Shown piece after piece: positions 8,488-16,405 of a stretch of 64,000 nt of DNA (within the stretch, counting starts at the first letter, position 1; each line of letters opens with the position of its first letter). Source of the DNA: Armatimonadetes bacterium UBA5352 (GTDB lineage Bacteria > Armatimonadota > Zipacnadia > Zipacnadales > UBA5352). The stretch spans positions 32,982-96,981 of the forward strand of contig DHPY01000067.1 of the NCBI GenBank assembly GCA_002411015.1. The letters run 5' to 3'. The notes under the pieces were generated by a model, which was given only the letters and a program-made list of their open reading frames with translations, was not told where the DNA came from and did not search any database. The position numbers and the translations under genes were made by a program.

Positions 8488-10455
8488 TCAGTAGAGGATC
8501 TTGTGATCGCGCAGCCCGGTTACGCCATCGACAACCAGCCAAAGGCCGGCGGCCAACATCGCGCCGAAGATAAGCCCGAGGAAGAGCGGGCGGTACTTCC
8601 GGAAGGCGCCGTGCCCGCCGTAGCGCAACAACACGGTCTGCGCGGCCCAGCCGATCATCACTGAGAGCCACTCGCGGGCGACGTAGACGATGTAGCTCAT
8701 CGCGTAGCCAACCGGGTGGAATGGCCACCAGAGGTAGTTCACGCGCAGGAAGCTCAGCACGAGCAGCTTCGCGGCGCCGTAGCCCAGAAGGCCGAGACTG
8801 AGCCAGTCCGGGCTCTTCAGCGGGCTCGCAGCCAGGCGCTCCATGAGCTGACCGGGCGCTCGTGCGAGGCTCACGAAGCGGTAGGTGTTGATCGCGACAC
8901 CACCGTTGGTGTAGCCTGCGTCGAGCACCGCCCAGTAGGAGACCGGGATAGCGACGATGGTGCCGATGACGATCGCCCAGGTGATCGCGCGGTTGCCGGT
9001 CTTCGTGTCCTCGGAGAGCTTCAGGGACTGCATCATCCGCGGCATCGGCGAAACGCGCATGTCATAGGTGAAGATCGTCATCATCGCGATGGACGACCAG
9101 TTCACGGCAGTGAGAGACCGGTAGGGAACCAGTGCGCGGATGATGTCGTGCGCGCGCCAATCGGGCTCGTACATCCAGGGCATGCCGCCCTCGGAGGTCA
9201 GCCGGGTCATGGCGAGGAGGTAGCCGAAGGCGATCAGCAGCAGCGGAATGGAGATCGTGATCGGCATGCCGGAGTATGCCGCGAAGATGATCATGAACGC
9301 GAAGGCGAACAGACCGCCCCAGACCGCCGCGCGGTAGGACAGCGGCTCCTCATCCTCGTCGGGGTGCTTCTGGAAGCTGAGGCCGCGCATGATGACGCGC
9401 CTGATCGGCTCCCGGGCGATCCAGATGCTGACGCCCGCCAACGCGAGGTAGGCGCCCGCGGTCTGATGGCCGGGAAACGGGAAGGTGTCACCGCCGGCCG
9501 CGATGCCGATACCGTTGATGCCGAGCGCGGTGCCGAGGACGGTCTCCATGCGTCCGAGCCAGTAGAACGCCCAGAGGCTGAACGAGACCTCGCGCGTGAG
9601 CAGGAAGCTCAGGCCGATGATGAGCGGCGCGACCTGGAAGCGCAACGTGCCGACGGCGCTCCATGGCTTGCCCCAGCCGCCGGTGGGCACCGCGACTCCG
9701 CCGATGTTGAAGATCTCCGCCTGCGGGATCGAGGGCCAGTAGCCGTTGAGGCCCTGGTAGAAGTGCGGCGCGAAGCCAAGGAAGATGCCGATCCAGACGA
9801 TCGGGTTGCGGAAGAAGTCGTTGAGCAGCCGCGCTCGGGGCGCGGGGTCGGTCATCTCCAGCGGGACCTCGACCAGCGGGAAGAGCAGCCTCTCGCGGTC
9901 TATCCACTGCTTGCGGAAGACCGTCACGATGCACCACATCAGGACGTACGTGGCGATCATGAAGGCGGTCCAGATCGCCAGCGGCCCTATCCATGCCTGC
10001 CACGGCACGCCAAGTCCCCAGCCCTCGAACAGAGCGGTCACCATGCGCGGGTCGGTCGGCGCCATCCACTCGGGGATGGTCGGGAGGAAGAGGGTCTCGT
10101 ACTGATTCTCGGCGGACGCGTAGTAGTACGGCCCGACCATCATCGGGATGAGCTTCTGCGCGAGGTCAATCGAGGCGATCCCGGAGGCGATGACGATGAT
10201 GGTGAAGATCACGACGAGTTCAGGTTGGGTGAGGCTGAGGCGGCGGTTGATTGCGCGCAAGATCACGTTGAAGAGCAGGTAGATCGCCATGAAGACCAGG
10301 AAGCCGCCGATAGGCGGGTAGGTCAGGGTGATCTGGGTGCCGTGGATGATCAACTCGGCATACTGGCTCCAGTCGCCGAGGAAGATGGATGAAGCAACGC
10401 CAATGAGGACTGCTCTCCAGGTGAGGCCGACGTTCGCCACGGACAGGTCTCCCAT
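8488..10455 (-). CDS. DUF6785/DUF6784 polytopic membrane protein (copy 1)
   Basis: This 655-residue multi-pass membrane protein is the upstream member of a tandem pair. It begins GLTWRAVLIGVASSIFLGDWSQYAEL and ends with the same GVTGLRDHKILY as its neighbour, showing an old gene duplication. The family is uncharacterised; a transporter role is inference from hydrophobicity. The ATG start has GGAG only 3 bp away, while an internal GTG (reading VANVGLTW) has GGGAG 8 bp upstream, so translation may begin five codons later. The two copies are 5 bp apart and surely form one operon. The gene for TrpB2 lies upstream on the same strand, 161 bp away. Confidence 0.8.
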   Translation of the reverse strand: MGDLSVANVGLTWRAVLIGVASSIFLGDWSQYAELIIHGTQITLTYPPIGGFLVFMAIYLLFNVILRAINRRLSLTQPELVVIFTIIVIASGIASIDLAQKLIPMMVGPYYYASAENQYETLFLPTIPEWMAPTDPRMVTALFEGWGLGVPWQAWIGPLAIWTAFMIATYVLMWCIVTVFRKQWIDRERLLFPLVEVPLEMTDPAPRARLLNDFFRNPIVWIGIFLGFAPHFYQGLNGYWPSIPQAEIFNIGGVAVPTGGWGKPWSAVGTLRFQVAPLIIGLSFLLTREVSFSLWAFYWLGRMETVLGTALGINGIGIAAGGDTFPFPGHQTAGAYLALAGVSIWIAREPIRRVIMRGLSFQKHPDEDEEPLSYRAAVWGGLFAFAFMIIFAAYSGMPITISIPLLLIAFGYLLAMTRLTSEGGMPWMYEPDWRAHDIIRALVPYRSLTAVNWSSIAMMTIFTYDMRVSPMPRMMQSLKLSEDTKTGNRAITWAIVIGTIVAIPVSYWAVLDAGYTNGGVAINTYRFVSLARAPGQLMERLAASPLKSPDWLSLGLLGYGAAKLLVLSFLRVNYLWWPFHPVGYAMSYIVYVAREWLSVMIGWAAQTVLLRYGGHGAFRKYRPLFLGLIFGAMLAAGLWLVVDGVTGLRDHKILY

Positions 10456-10563
10456 ATCTCCGAATCAGCACCAGCAGCCAGCGAATCCCACCTGCCGCAG
10501 CGAAGGATGGCTCATCTACGGCGCGACTTCCTGCTTGCCTCGCAACCCATCGCGAGGATGGGG

Positions 10564-10592
10564 GGCAGCCGCCGGGCTCTGGCGACGGCTGC
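10564..10592 (-). terminator. Hairpin between trpB2 and the membrane-protein operon
   Basis: The arms GGCAGCCG and CGGCTGCC form a stable inverted repeat downstream of the trpB2 stop. There is no T-run on either strand, so it may be an attenuating or 3'-protecting hairpin and not a classical terminator. Confidence 0.4.
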
Positions 10593-10616
10593 CTCTGATA
10601 GCGAGCGCGTGGAGCG

Positions 10617-11975
10617 CTACTCCCAGTTACACAGGTACTGCTCGGCTGCGTCAATTTCCTCCTGCGGCAGCGCGTAGTCTGTGATGTTGCCGCTGAGGTA
10701 GTTCTCGTAGGCCCCGAGATCGAAGTGGCCGTGGCCGGAGTAGCCGATCACGATGCACTTCTCCTCGCCGGTCTCCTTGCACTTGTTCGCTTCGTCGATG
10801 GCGACGCGGATCGCGTGCGAGGTCTCGGGAGCGGGCAGATGGCCCTCGGTGCGCGCGAACAGGAGCGCTGCCTCGAAGACTGACGTCTGTGCCACCGCGC
10901 GAGCCTCCACGACACTCTCCTTCACGAGCAGGGAGACCTGCGGCGCGGCGCCATGGTAGCGCAGGCCACCCGCGTGGATCGCGGCCGGAACGAACTTGTG
11001 TCCGAGGGTGAGCATCTTCAGCAGCGGCGTCATCTCCGCGGTGTCGCCGAAGTCGTAGCTGTAGAGCCCGCGGGTGAGCGTCGGGCATGCCGTGGGCTCG
11101 ACCGCAATGATGTCGATGTCACGCTTCCCGTCCATCTTCTCCTTGAGGTACGGGAAGCAGAAGCCCGCGAAGTTGCTGCCGCCGCCGACGCAGCCGACAA
11201 TGGTGTCCGGGTAGTCGCCCGCGATCTCGAACTGCTTCTTCATCTCGAGGCCTGTGATCGTCTGGTGCAGCAGCACGTGGTTGAGGACGCTGCCGAGCGA
11301 GTACTTCGTGCCCTCGTCCTTGGCGGCAAGCTCAACGGCTTCGGAGATGGCCATCCCGAGGCTCCCGGGGCTGTCCGGGTCCTCGGCGAGGATGGCGCGG
11401 CCCGCCTCGGTGCGGTCGCTGGGCGAGGGGTAGCACTCCGCGCCCCAAGTCTGCATGAGCAGCCGCCGGTAGGGCTTCTGCTCGTAGCTCACGCGGACCA
11501 TGTAGACCTCGCAGGGGATGTCGAAGGTCTGGCAGGAAAACGCCAGCGCCGAGCCCCACTGGCCCGCGCCGGTCTCCGTGGTGATCCGCTGCACGCCCTC
11601 CTGCTTGTTGTAGTAGACCTGCGCGACGGCGGTGTTCGGCTTGTGCGAGCCTGCCGGGCTGACCGACTCGTTCTTGTAGTAGATGCGGGCGGGGGTGCCG
11701 AGGGCCTTCTCGAGGCGGAATGCGCGCTGCAGCGGCGAGGGCCGCCAGATCTTCAGCACGTCCATGACCTCGTCGGGGATGTCGATCCAGCGCTCCATGG
11801 ACATCTCCTGCTCGATCAGCGCCATTGGAAAGAGCGGTGCGAGGTCTGCCGGACCGAGCGGCTGGCCGGTTCCCGGGTGCAGCGGCGGCTTGAGCGGGAC
11901 GGGCAGGTCGGGGTTGATGTTATACCACGCCTGCGGCATCTCGCTTTCCGAAAGAAAGATCTTGTTGTCATCCAT
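10617..11975 (-). CDS. trpB: TrpB2-type tryptophan synthase beta chain
   Basis: This is a fold-type II PLP enzyme of 452 residues. The PLP lysine is in GSHKPN (Lys112), the phosphate-binding loop is GGGSN (264-268), and the ETGAGQWG loop carries the beta-chain glutamate (Glu134). The long N-terminal extension and the [26 protein letters not shown] block are those of the TrpB2 subfamily, which makes tryptophan from indole and serine, often without a tight TrpA partner. No trpA or other trp gene is nearby, which fits an indole-salvage or stand-alone role; this is inference. The ATG has CGGAGGT 9 bp upstream. The gene is divergent from the riboswitch-controlled btu operon. Confidence 0.9.
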   Translation of the reverse strand: MDDNKIFLSESEMPQAWYNINPDLPVPLKPPLHPGTGQPLGPADLAPLFPMALIEQEMSMERWIDIPDEVMDVLKIWRPSPLQRAFRLEKALGTPARIYYKNESVSPAGSHKPNTAVAQVYYNKQEGVQRITTETGAGQWGSALAFSCQTFDIPCEVYMVRVSYEQKPYRRLLMQTWGAECYPSPSDRTEAGRAILAEDPDSPGSLGMAISEAVELAAKDEGTKYSLGSVLNHVLLHQTITGLEMKKQFEIAGDYPDTIVGCVGGGSNFAGFCFPYLKEKMDGKRDIDIIAVEPTACPTLTRGLYSYDFGDTAEMTPLLKMLTLGHKFVPAAIHAGGLRYHGAAPQVSLLVKESVVEARAVAQTSVFEAALLFARTEGHLPAPETSHAIRVAIDEANKCKETGEEKCIVIGYSGHGHFDLGAYENYLSGNITDYALPQEEIDAAEQYLCNWE

Positions 11976-12168
11976 GCTAGTGTACCTCCGGTGTGTGTGA
12001 TTAACGCCCGCATCTCTCCGCAGGGGGTGACCACACCGGCAGAGGCGTCATTTGCGCCCCAAGTGTGCCCGCGTCGAGTGTGAGACACAATGGCAGTTCG
12101 GCCGGTCGCCCGGCCGTCCGTTCGTGTTTCGCCGCCCGAGCAAACTGACCTCCCTCGCGCAACGAAGC

Positions 12169-12197
12169 TTGTCGCCTGAGGGAGTTTGTGCTATCGT
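12169..12197 (+). promoter_or_regulatory. Candidate sigma70 promoter of the btuFDC operon
   Basis: TTGTCG (12169-12174) and TATCGT (12192-12197) have a 17-bp spacer. Transcription would begin near 12204, about 35 bp before the riboswitch aptamer. The hexamers are moderate matches. Confidence 0.5.
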
Positions 12198-12209
12198 GAG
12201 CGCAAACTC
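12182..12209. promoter_or_regulatory. Palindrome flanking the -10 box
   Basis: GAGTTTGTGC (12182-12191) pairs with GCGCAAACTC (12200-12209) with a single G-U position. The TATCGT -10 element sits in the centre. This placement is what a repressor operator would look like. No regulator gene is adjacent. Confidence 0.45.
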
Positions 12210-12211
12210 AG

Positions 12212-12230
12212 GGCCAGTGACCCACTGGCC
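12212..12230. repeat. Perfect inverted repeat before the aptamer
   Basis: GGCCAGTG and CACTGGCC form an 8-bp stem with a 3-base ACC loop. It lies in the predicted transcript, directly before the riboswitch. Confidence 0.6.
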
Positions 12231-12238
12231 GCAAACGA

Positions 12239-12362
12239 GGCATGTGCAGCGCCACGAGCGCGTGCGACCAGCGTGTCGCATCGGGAAGACGGTGCAACTC
12301 CGTCGCTGCCCCGCAACTGTCATCGGCCGGGTGCCGAGAGCCAGACACCGTACTGCATGCCA
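12239..12362 (+). ncRNA. Cobalamin (B12) riboswitch aptamer
   Basis: The conserved cobalamin-aptamer core is present. A GGGAAGACGGTGCAACTCCG block (12283-12302) is followed by CTGCCCCGCAACTGT, and then by a B12-box-like AGCCAGACACC. The closing P1 helix is formed by GGCATGTGCAG (12239-12249) and CTGCATGCC (12353-12361). Adenosylcobalamin binding would reduce expression of the downstream importer. The genes that follow are a B12-type ABC transporter, which agrees. The exact aptamer boundaries are estimated. Confidence 0.9.
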
Positions 12363-12407
12363 CGGATCATCCCGCGAGGGCGGATGGTGACCGGAGCGAT
12401 TCCGTGT

Positions 12408-12440
12408 GGCCCCGCAACCTCTGTGCGGGGCCGCTGCATT
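12408..12440 (+). promoter_or_regulatory. Riboswitch expression-platform hairpin
   Basis: GGCCCCGC (12408-12415) and GCGGGGCC (12425-12432) form a strong stem followed by GCTGCATTTT. It lies between the aptamer and the AGGAGAG ribosome binding site (12444-12450). It may act as a weak terminator or as the switching hairpin; the T-run is short. Confidence 0.55.
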
Positions 12441-12460
12441 TTCAGGAGAGCGACCGCCCG

Positions 12461-13462
12461 ATGAAGCGCCTCATTGTGTGCTCCGCAGTCATGATCGCCG
12501 CCATCGCGGTTCTCGTGCTGGTGGGCTGTCCGCGGCCGGAGACTGAGCCGTCACTGCCCGTGGAGGACGCGCAGGCGCCTGCCGCGGACTGGCCACGCAC
12601 CTTCACCGACGCGCTCGGCGAGGAGGTAACACTCCAGCAGCCGCCGCAGCGCGTCGTCTGCCTCTCCACCGGCTTCACCGAGTCGATCCTCGCGATGGGC
12701 GCGGGCGATCGGCTGGTCGGGCGCGTGACTTTCGCGCAGTATCCGCCGGAGGTGCTGGAGGTTCCGTCGGTCGGCGGGATGATTGACCCGAGCCTGGAGG
12801 CCATCGCCGAGCTTGAGCCCGATCTGTTGCTGACGGAGCGCGGCACGCCGCAGGACGTGGTCGAGAGCATCCGCCGCGCGGGCGTGCCCGTGCTTGCGCA
12901 GGACCCGAAGAGCGTTGACGAGGTTCTCTGGTGCATCCGAGAGATCGGCCGCTACCTGGGCGTTGAGGACGATGCCAAGGCGCTGGCCGATCAGCTCCAG
13001 GCGCGGGCGCAGGCGGCGACGGAGCGCGGGAACGCGATCGCCGCAGGGGAGGGCCGCCCGAGCGTGCTCTTCGTTGTATCGATCGAGCCGGTGTTCGTCG
13101 CGGGCACAGGGCACTTCGTGGACGACATGATCAACCGTGCGGGCGCGCTGAACGCCGCAACGCTGATAGATGATACCTCGCGGGACCAGTGGCCGAGTCT
13201 ATCGCTGGAGGCGATCGTCGAGCTCGATCCGGACATCGTGGTGATCGCGATGATGCTCGAGGAGGAGCTCTCCGAGGTTGGCGGCGTGGAGGCGTTCGCG
13301 AACAGGCCGGGCTGGTCGGAGCTTCCGTCCGTGAAAGAGGGCCGCATCTACACGATCAACCCGGACTGGGCGGTGCGTGCGGGTCCGCGGCTGTTCGACG
13401 CGCTGGAGCAGATGGTGGAGATCGTGCAGAGCGGGCTGAGCGGAGAGCCGATCGATGACTGA
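12461..13462 (+). CDS. btuF: B12-binding periplasmic/lipoprotein component BtuF
   Basis: This is a class III substrate-binding protein of 333 residues. It has a lipoprotein signal (hydrophobic IAAIAVLVLVG followed by Cys) and the Fer2/BtuF signature RVVCLSTGFTESILAMGAGDRLVGR. The helix-linked two-lobe pattern continues with AELEPDLLL and LDPDIVV. The cobalamin riboswitch upstream argues for B12 and not siderophore as ligand, although the fold is shared. The ATG at the end of the leader has AGGAGAG 10 bp upstream and is followed at once by the signal peptide; an in-frame extension into the riboswitch is rejected. The gene overlaps btuD by 8 bp. Confidence 0.9.
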   Translation: MKRLIVCSAVMIAAIAVLVLVGCPRPETEPSLPVEDAQAPAADWPRTFTDALGEEVTLQQPPQRVVCLSTGFTESILAMGAGDRLVGRVTFAQYPPEVLEVPSVGGMIDPSLEAIAELEPDLLLTERGTPQDVVESIRRAGVPVLAQDPKSVDEVLWCIREIGRYLGVEDDAKALADQLQARAQAATERGNAIAAGEGRPSVLFVVSIEPVFVAGTGHFVDDMINRAGALNAATLIDDTSRDQWPSLSLEAIVELDPDIVVIAMMLEEELSEVGGVEAFANRPGWSELPSVKEGRIYTINPDWAVRAGPRLFDALEQMVEIVQSGLSGEPIDD

Positions 13463-14258
13463 GGCGACCCTCGAGGCGCGTGCGCTCCATTGCGGCTACG
13501 ACGGCCGGGAGGTGGTCGGGGGCGTTGAGGTTGCTCTGCAACGCGGGGAGTTTCTCGGGCTCATCGGCCCGAATGGCTCGGGCAAGACGACTCTGCTGAA
13601 GGCACTGGCCGGGCGCCTCGCGCCGACGGCAGGCGAGATCCTGCTGGATGGCACGCCGATGCGCAGCCGACCCAGGCGGGAGGTTGCGCGGCTGATGGCG
13701 GTGGTTCCGCAGCTCTCCTCGCCGCCTTTTGAGTTCAGCGTGGGGGAGATCGTCGCGATGGGCCGCACCCCGCACCTCAGCCGTCTGCAGCCCGAGGGGC
13801 CGGCCGATCGAGCGGCGGTGGAGCGCGCGACGGACCTCACGGACACCGGACAGCTCGCAGAGCGGGCCGTGACGGAGCTCTCCGGAGGCGAGTTCCAGCG
13901 CGTGGTCATCGCGCGGGCGCTCGCGCAGGAGGCGCCGCTGATGCTCCTCGATGAGCCCGCCGCTCACCTCGACATCGGCCACCAGGTTGAGATCTTCGAC
14001 CTCCTGCTGCGCCTCAACCGCACCGAACAGCACAGCATCCTGTGTGTATCGCACGATCTGAACCTCGCCGCGCGCTACTGCGACCGGCTTGTGGCGCTGC
14101 GGGACGGCCTCGTCTTCGCTGAAGGCGCTCCGGGTGATGTGCTGACTGAGGAACTGGTCTCCGAGCTCTACGGCTGCCCCGTGCGCATAGAGATCGGGCC
14201 GGAGGGCCGGCCGAATGTAACGCCGCTGAGCGCCGCCCTGGCCGGTGAGCGCCAGTGA
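13455..14258 (+). CDS. btuD: B12 ABC importer ATPase BtuD
   Basis: This 267-residue ATPase belongs to the FecE/BtuD group. It has Walker A GPNGSGKTT (38-46), a Q-loop region VVPQLSSPPFEFSVGEIV, the ABC signature LSGGEFQR, Walker B LMLLDEP with AHLD, and the switch histidine in CVSHDLN. It energises uptake of cobalamin through BtuC. It overlaps btuF by 8 bp and btuC by 4 bp (ATGA), so the three are translated as one operon under riboswitch control. The C-terminal tail after residue 235 is the usual FecE-like extension. There is no sign of damage. Confidence 0.92.
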   Translation: MTEATLEARALHCGYDGREVVGGVEVALQRGEFLGLIGPNGSGKTTLLKALAGRLAPTAGEILLDGTPMRSRPRREVARLMAVVPQLSSPPFEFSVGEIVAMGRTPHLSRLQPEGPADRAAVERATDLTDTGQLAERAVTELSGGEFQRVVIARALAQEAPLMLLDEPAAHLDIGHQVEIFDLLLRLNRTEQHSILCVSHDLNLAARYCDRLVALRDGLVFAEGAPGDVLTEELVSELYGCPVRIEIGPEGRPNVTPLSAALAGERQ

Positions 14259-15295
14259 AGCGCTCCACGCTCCCCTGGCTGGCGCTCGCAGCGATCCTGC
14301 TCGTGGCAATCGTTCTGTCACTCTCGGTAGGAGCGGCGAGCGTTGCTCCGAGCAAGGTCGGCCTGGCGCTGCTGAGCCGCCTGCCGGGGCTGCAGGAGCT
14401 TGATCCGGGGCTGAGCGCGGGCGAGCGGACGATCGTCTTTGATCTGCGCCTGCCGAGGCTTGCGCTGGCGCTGCTCGTGGGGGCCGCGCTGGCGGTCGCG
14501 GGGGTCGTGATGCAGGCTTTCTTCCAGAACCCGATGGCCGCGCCGTCGATCATCGGCGTGTCCTCAGGGGCCTCGTTCGGTGCGACGCTGGCAGTCGTCA
14601 GCGGCATGGGCGTAGGGCTTGGGGGGCTCGGGGCGGTGCCGTTGGCGGCGTTTGTGGGCGCGCTACTGGCGACCGCGCTGGTCTACCTGCTGTCGCGTCG
14701 CGGTGGACGAACGCCGGTCGGTGTCCTGCTCTTGACGGGTGTGGCGATGGGTTCACTGATGTCCGCGCTGGCGTCGCTGGTGCTGATCACAGGACAGGAC
14801 CCCGCCCGGCGCGACCTCGACCAGGTAGTCTACTGGATGCTCGGCAGCGTCGCCGGGAAGACCTGGACGCATGTGCTGGTCGTGTTGCCCTACGTGGGCG
14901 TCGCGGGGGCTCTTACGTGGCTCTTCGGGCGCGATCTCAATGTGCTGACGCTCGGCGATGATACCGCCTGGTATCTCGGCCTGAACGTGGAGCAGGTGCG
15001 GATCATCCTGCTGACTCTCTCCTCGCTGCTGGCGGCGGCTGCTGTGGCGGTCAGCGGCGTCATCGGCTTCATCGGCCTCGTCGTGCCGCACCTGATGCGG
15101 ATCATCATCGGCCCCGATCACCGCGCGCTGCTGCCCGCCTCCGCGCTGGCCGGAGGGGCGCTGCTGGTGCTTGCGGATGTCGTCGCGCGCACCATCGCAG
15201 CGCCGACGGAGATCCCGGTGGGGATCATCACCTCGCTTCTCGGCGCGCCCTTCTTCCTCTACCTGCTTCACCACCGCAAGGAGTACTCGATGTAG
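14255..15295 (+). CDS. btuC: B12 ABC importer permease BtuC (FecCD family)
   Basis: This 346-residue membrane protein has about ten transmembrane segments. It shows the FecCD signature blocks LRLPRLALALLVGAALAVAG, FQNPMAAPSIIGVSSGA and GVIGFIGLVVPHLMRI. It forms the cobalamin channel with BtuD and BtuF. The start overlaps the btuD stop by 4 bp. It ends the operon; the next gene, for a sigma factor, begins about 80 bp later with its own leader. Specificity for B12 is taken from the riboswitch. Confidence 0.92.
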   Translation: MKRSTLPWLALAAILLVAIVLSLSVGAASVAPSKVGLALLSRLPGLQELDPGLSAGERTIVFDLRLPRLALALLVGAALAVAGVVMQAFFQNPMAAPSIIGVSSGASFGATLAVVSGMGVGLGGLGAVPLAAFVGALLATALVYLLSRRGGRTPVGVLLLTGVAMGSLMSALASLVLITGQDPARRDLDQVVYWMLGSVAGKTWTHVLVVLPYVGVAGALTWLFGRDLNVLTLGDDTAWYLGLNVEQVRIILLTLSSLLAAAAVAVSGVIGFIGLVVPHLMRIIIGPDHRALLPASALAGGALLVLADVVARTIAAPTEIPVGIITSLLGAPFFLYLLHHRKEYSM

Positions 15296-15376
15296 AGCCG
15301 CTGCACACAGGATTCTCGGCGTGTTGATGGAATCTCACAGAGCGTCAAGCCGTCTCCCATGCAGAGGACGGTGTTC

Positions 15377-15934
15377 GTGAACGAGGCAGCGCTTGTCCAG
15401 GCGGTGAGATCAGCGCAGGGCGGAGATGAGCGTGCTTTCGAGGCGCTCTTTCGCGCTCACCGCGATGGTATCTTCTCGCTGGCCATGCACTACCTGCAGG
15501 ATCGCGACGTCGCGGAGGATGTCACGCAGGATGCGTTCGTGCGTGCATGGGCCCAGTTGCCCCGGCTCCGCGAGCCCGCCGCATTCGGAGGGTGGATGCG
15601 AGCGCTGACACTGAACCGGGTGCGCGACCACTTCCGCCGCAGACGTGGCGAGGACCCGCTGGATGACGACCGGCCGATCGCGAGCGATGATGATGGCCCG
15701 GACGGTCTGCTCGAGCAGGATGAGCGGCGGGTGGCCGTGCGCGAAGCGATCCTCGGGCTGCCTGAGCATCAGCAGGTGATCGTCACGATGCACTACCTTG
15801 AGGGGCAGTCGGTGCAGCAGATTATGGACGCGGTCGGGCTGCCGAAGGGCACGGTTGTATCGCGGCTTTCACGCGGCCGGGAGAACCTGCGGCGCCGGCT
15901 CGCGCCCTACATTGACGCTCCGGGAGAGCGATGA
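15377..15934 (+). CDS. ECF RNA polymerase sigma factor
   Basis: This group 4 sigma factor has about 185 residues. Region 2 is EALFRAHRDGIFSLAMHYL with DVAEDVTQDAFVRAW, and region 4 is LPEHQQVIVTMHYLEGQS with GLPKGTVVSRLSRGRENLRR. Between them is an acidic linker (DDDRPIASDDDGPD). I choose the GTG at 15377 because AGAGG lies 9 bp upstream; an ATG 18 bp earlier has no ribosome binding site. The gene is followed 3 bp later by its likely anti-sigma factor, the usual arrangement for signal-responsive ECF sigma factors. The target genes cannot be told. Confidence 0.9.
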   Translation: MNEAALVQAVRSAQGGDERAFEALFRAHRDGIFSLAMHYLQDRDVAEDVTQDAFVRAWAQLPRLREPAAFGGWMRALTLNRVRDHFRRRRGEDPLDDDRPIASDDDGPDGLLEQDERRVAVREAILGLPEHQQVIVTMHYLEGQSVQQIMDAVGLPKGTVVSRLSRGRENLRRRLAPYIDAPGER

Positions 15935-15937
15935 CAG

Positions 15938-16405
15938 GTGCGTTGCGCAGAGGTGAGGGAGAAGCTGACGGAGTATCAGCTTGGCCTGCTCGACGAGGCC
16001 GAGGCTGAGACGCTGCGTCTCCACCTCGACGACTGCGCCGCATGCCGCGAGGAGCTGGCGGTGCTGGAGCGGATGGATGCGCTCATCGCGCCCGCCGAGC
16101 GGGTCGCTGCGCCCGAGGGGATGTGGCTGGCGGTCCATGCGCGGATTAAGCCCCGGCACTCCCCGTGGTGGAGGAGCTGGATGGAAGCGCCGAGACCGGC
16201 ACTCGCGATGGCAGCGGCATTGCTGCTCGCGGTCGGCGGCATCTGGCTCGGCCTGAGAGGCATGCGGGACGATGCTGCATACGAGGTGCTCGCGTCGGAC
16301 TATCAGGAGCAGCAGATCGTGGCGCAGTGGTCGCAGCCGCTTGCCGACGATGCCGCGCTCGGCGTCATCTACGCGAGCCTGGGTGGAACGAGGGAGACGC
16401 AGTGA
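15938..16405 (+). CDS. Zinc-binding anti-sigma factor
   Basis: This 155-residue protein starts with a ZAS-type zinc-finger domain (Cys3, then His29-xxx-Cys33-xx-Cys36 in HLDDCAAC). A single transmembrane helix follows (about 85-106, ALAMAAALLLAVGGIWLGL) and a short outer tail. Such proteins hold the cognate ECF sigma factor at the membrane until a signal releases it. The GTG start follows the sigma stop by 3 bp, and the next gene starts inside its stop codon (GTGA overlap), so all three are coupled. Confidence 0.87.
   Translation: MRCAEVREKLTEYQLGLLDEAEAETLRLHLDDCAACREELAVLERMDALIAPAERVAAPEGMWLAVHARIKPRHSPWWRSWMEAPRPALAMAAALLLAVGGIWLGLRGMRDDAAYEVLASDYQEQQIVAQWSQPLADDAALGVIYASLGGTRETQ

Larger units (their letters stand above)
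11976..12238. other. Divergent intergenic region with palindromes
   Basis: There is no gene. The region carries the promoter region of trpB2 (no clear hexamers found), the candidate btu promoter (12169-12197), a palindrome over its -10 box (12182-12209) and a second perfect inverted repeat (12212-12230). CAAAC words recur at 12141, 12203 and 12232. Confidence 0.6.

Noticed and set aside
6491..8494. A very long plus-strand open frame opposite the second DUF6785 gene
   Set aside because: It is antisense to a clear membrane protein gene, has highly charged shadow-like composition (His, Arg, Glu, Asp) and no ribosome binding site. Long antisense frames are common in GC-rich DNA.
8716..10392. A long plus-strand open frame opposite the first DUF6785 gene
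   Set aside because: Same shadow effect as its neighbour; the minus-strand frame has the family motifs.
12242..12460. N-terminal extension of btuF through the riboswitch
   Set aside because: The open frame crosses the conserved aptamer, and the signal peptide begins exactly at the ATG at 12461 with a good ribosome binding site.
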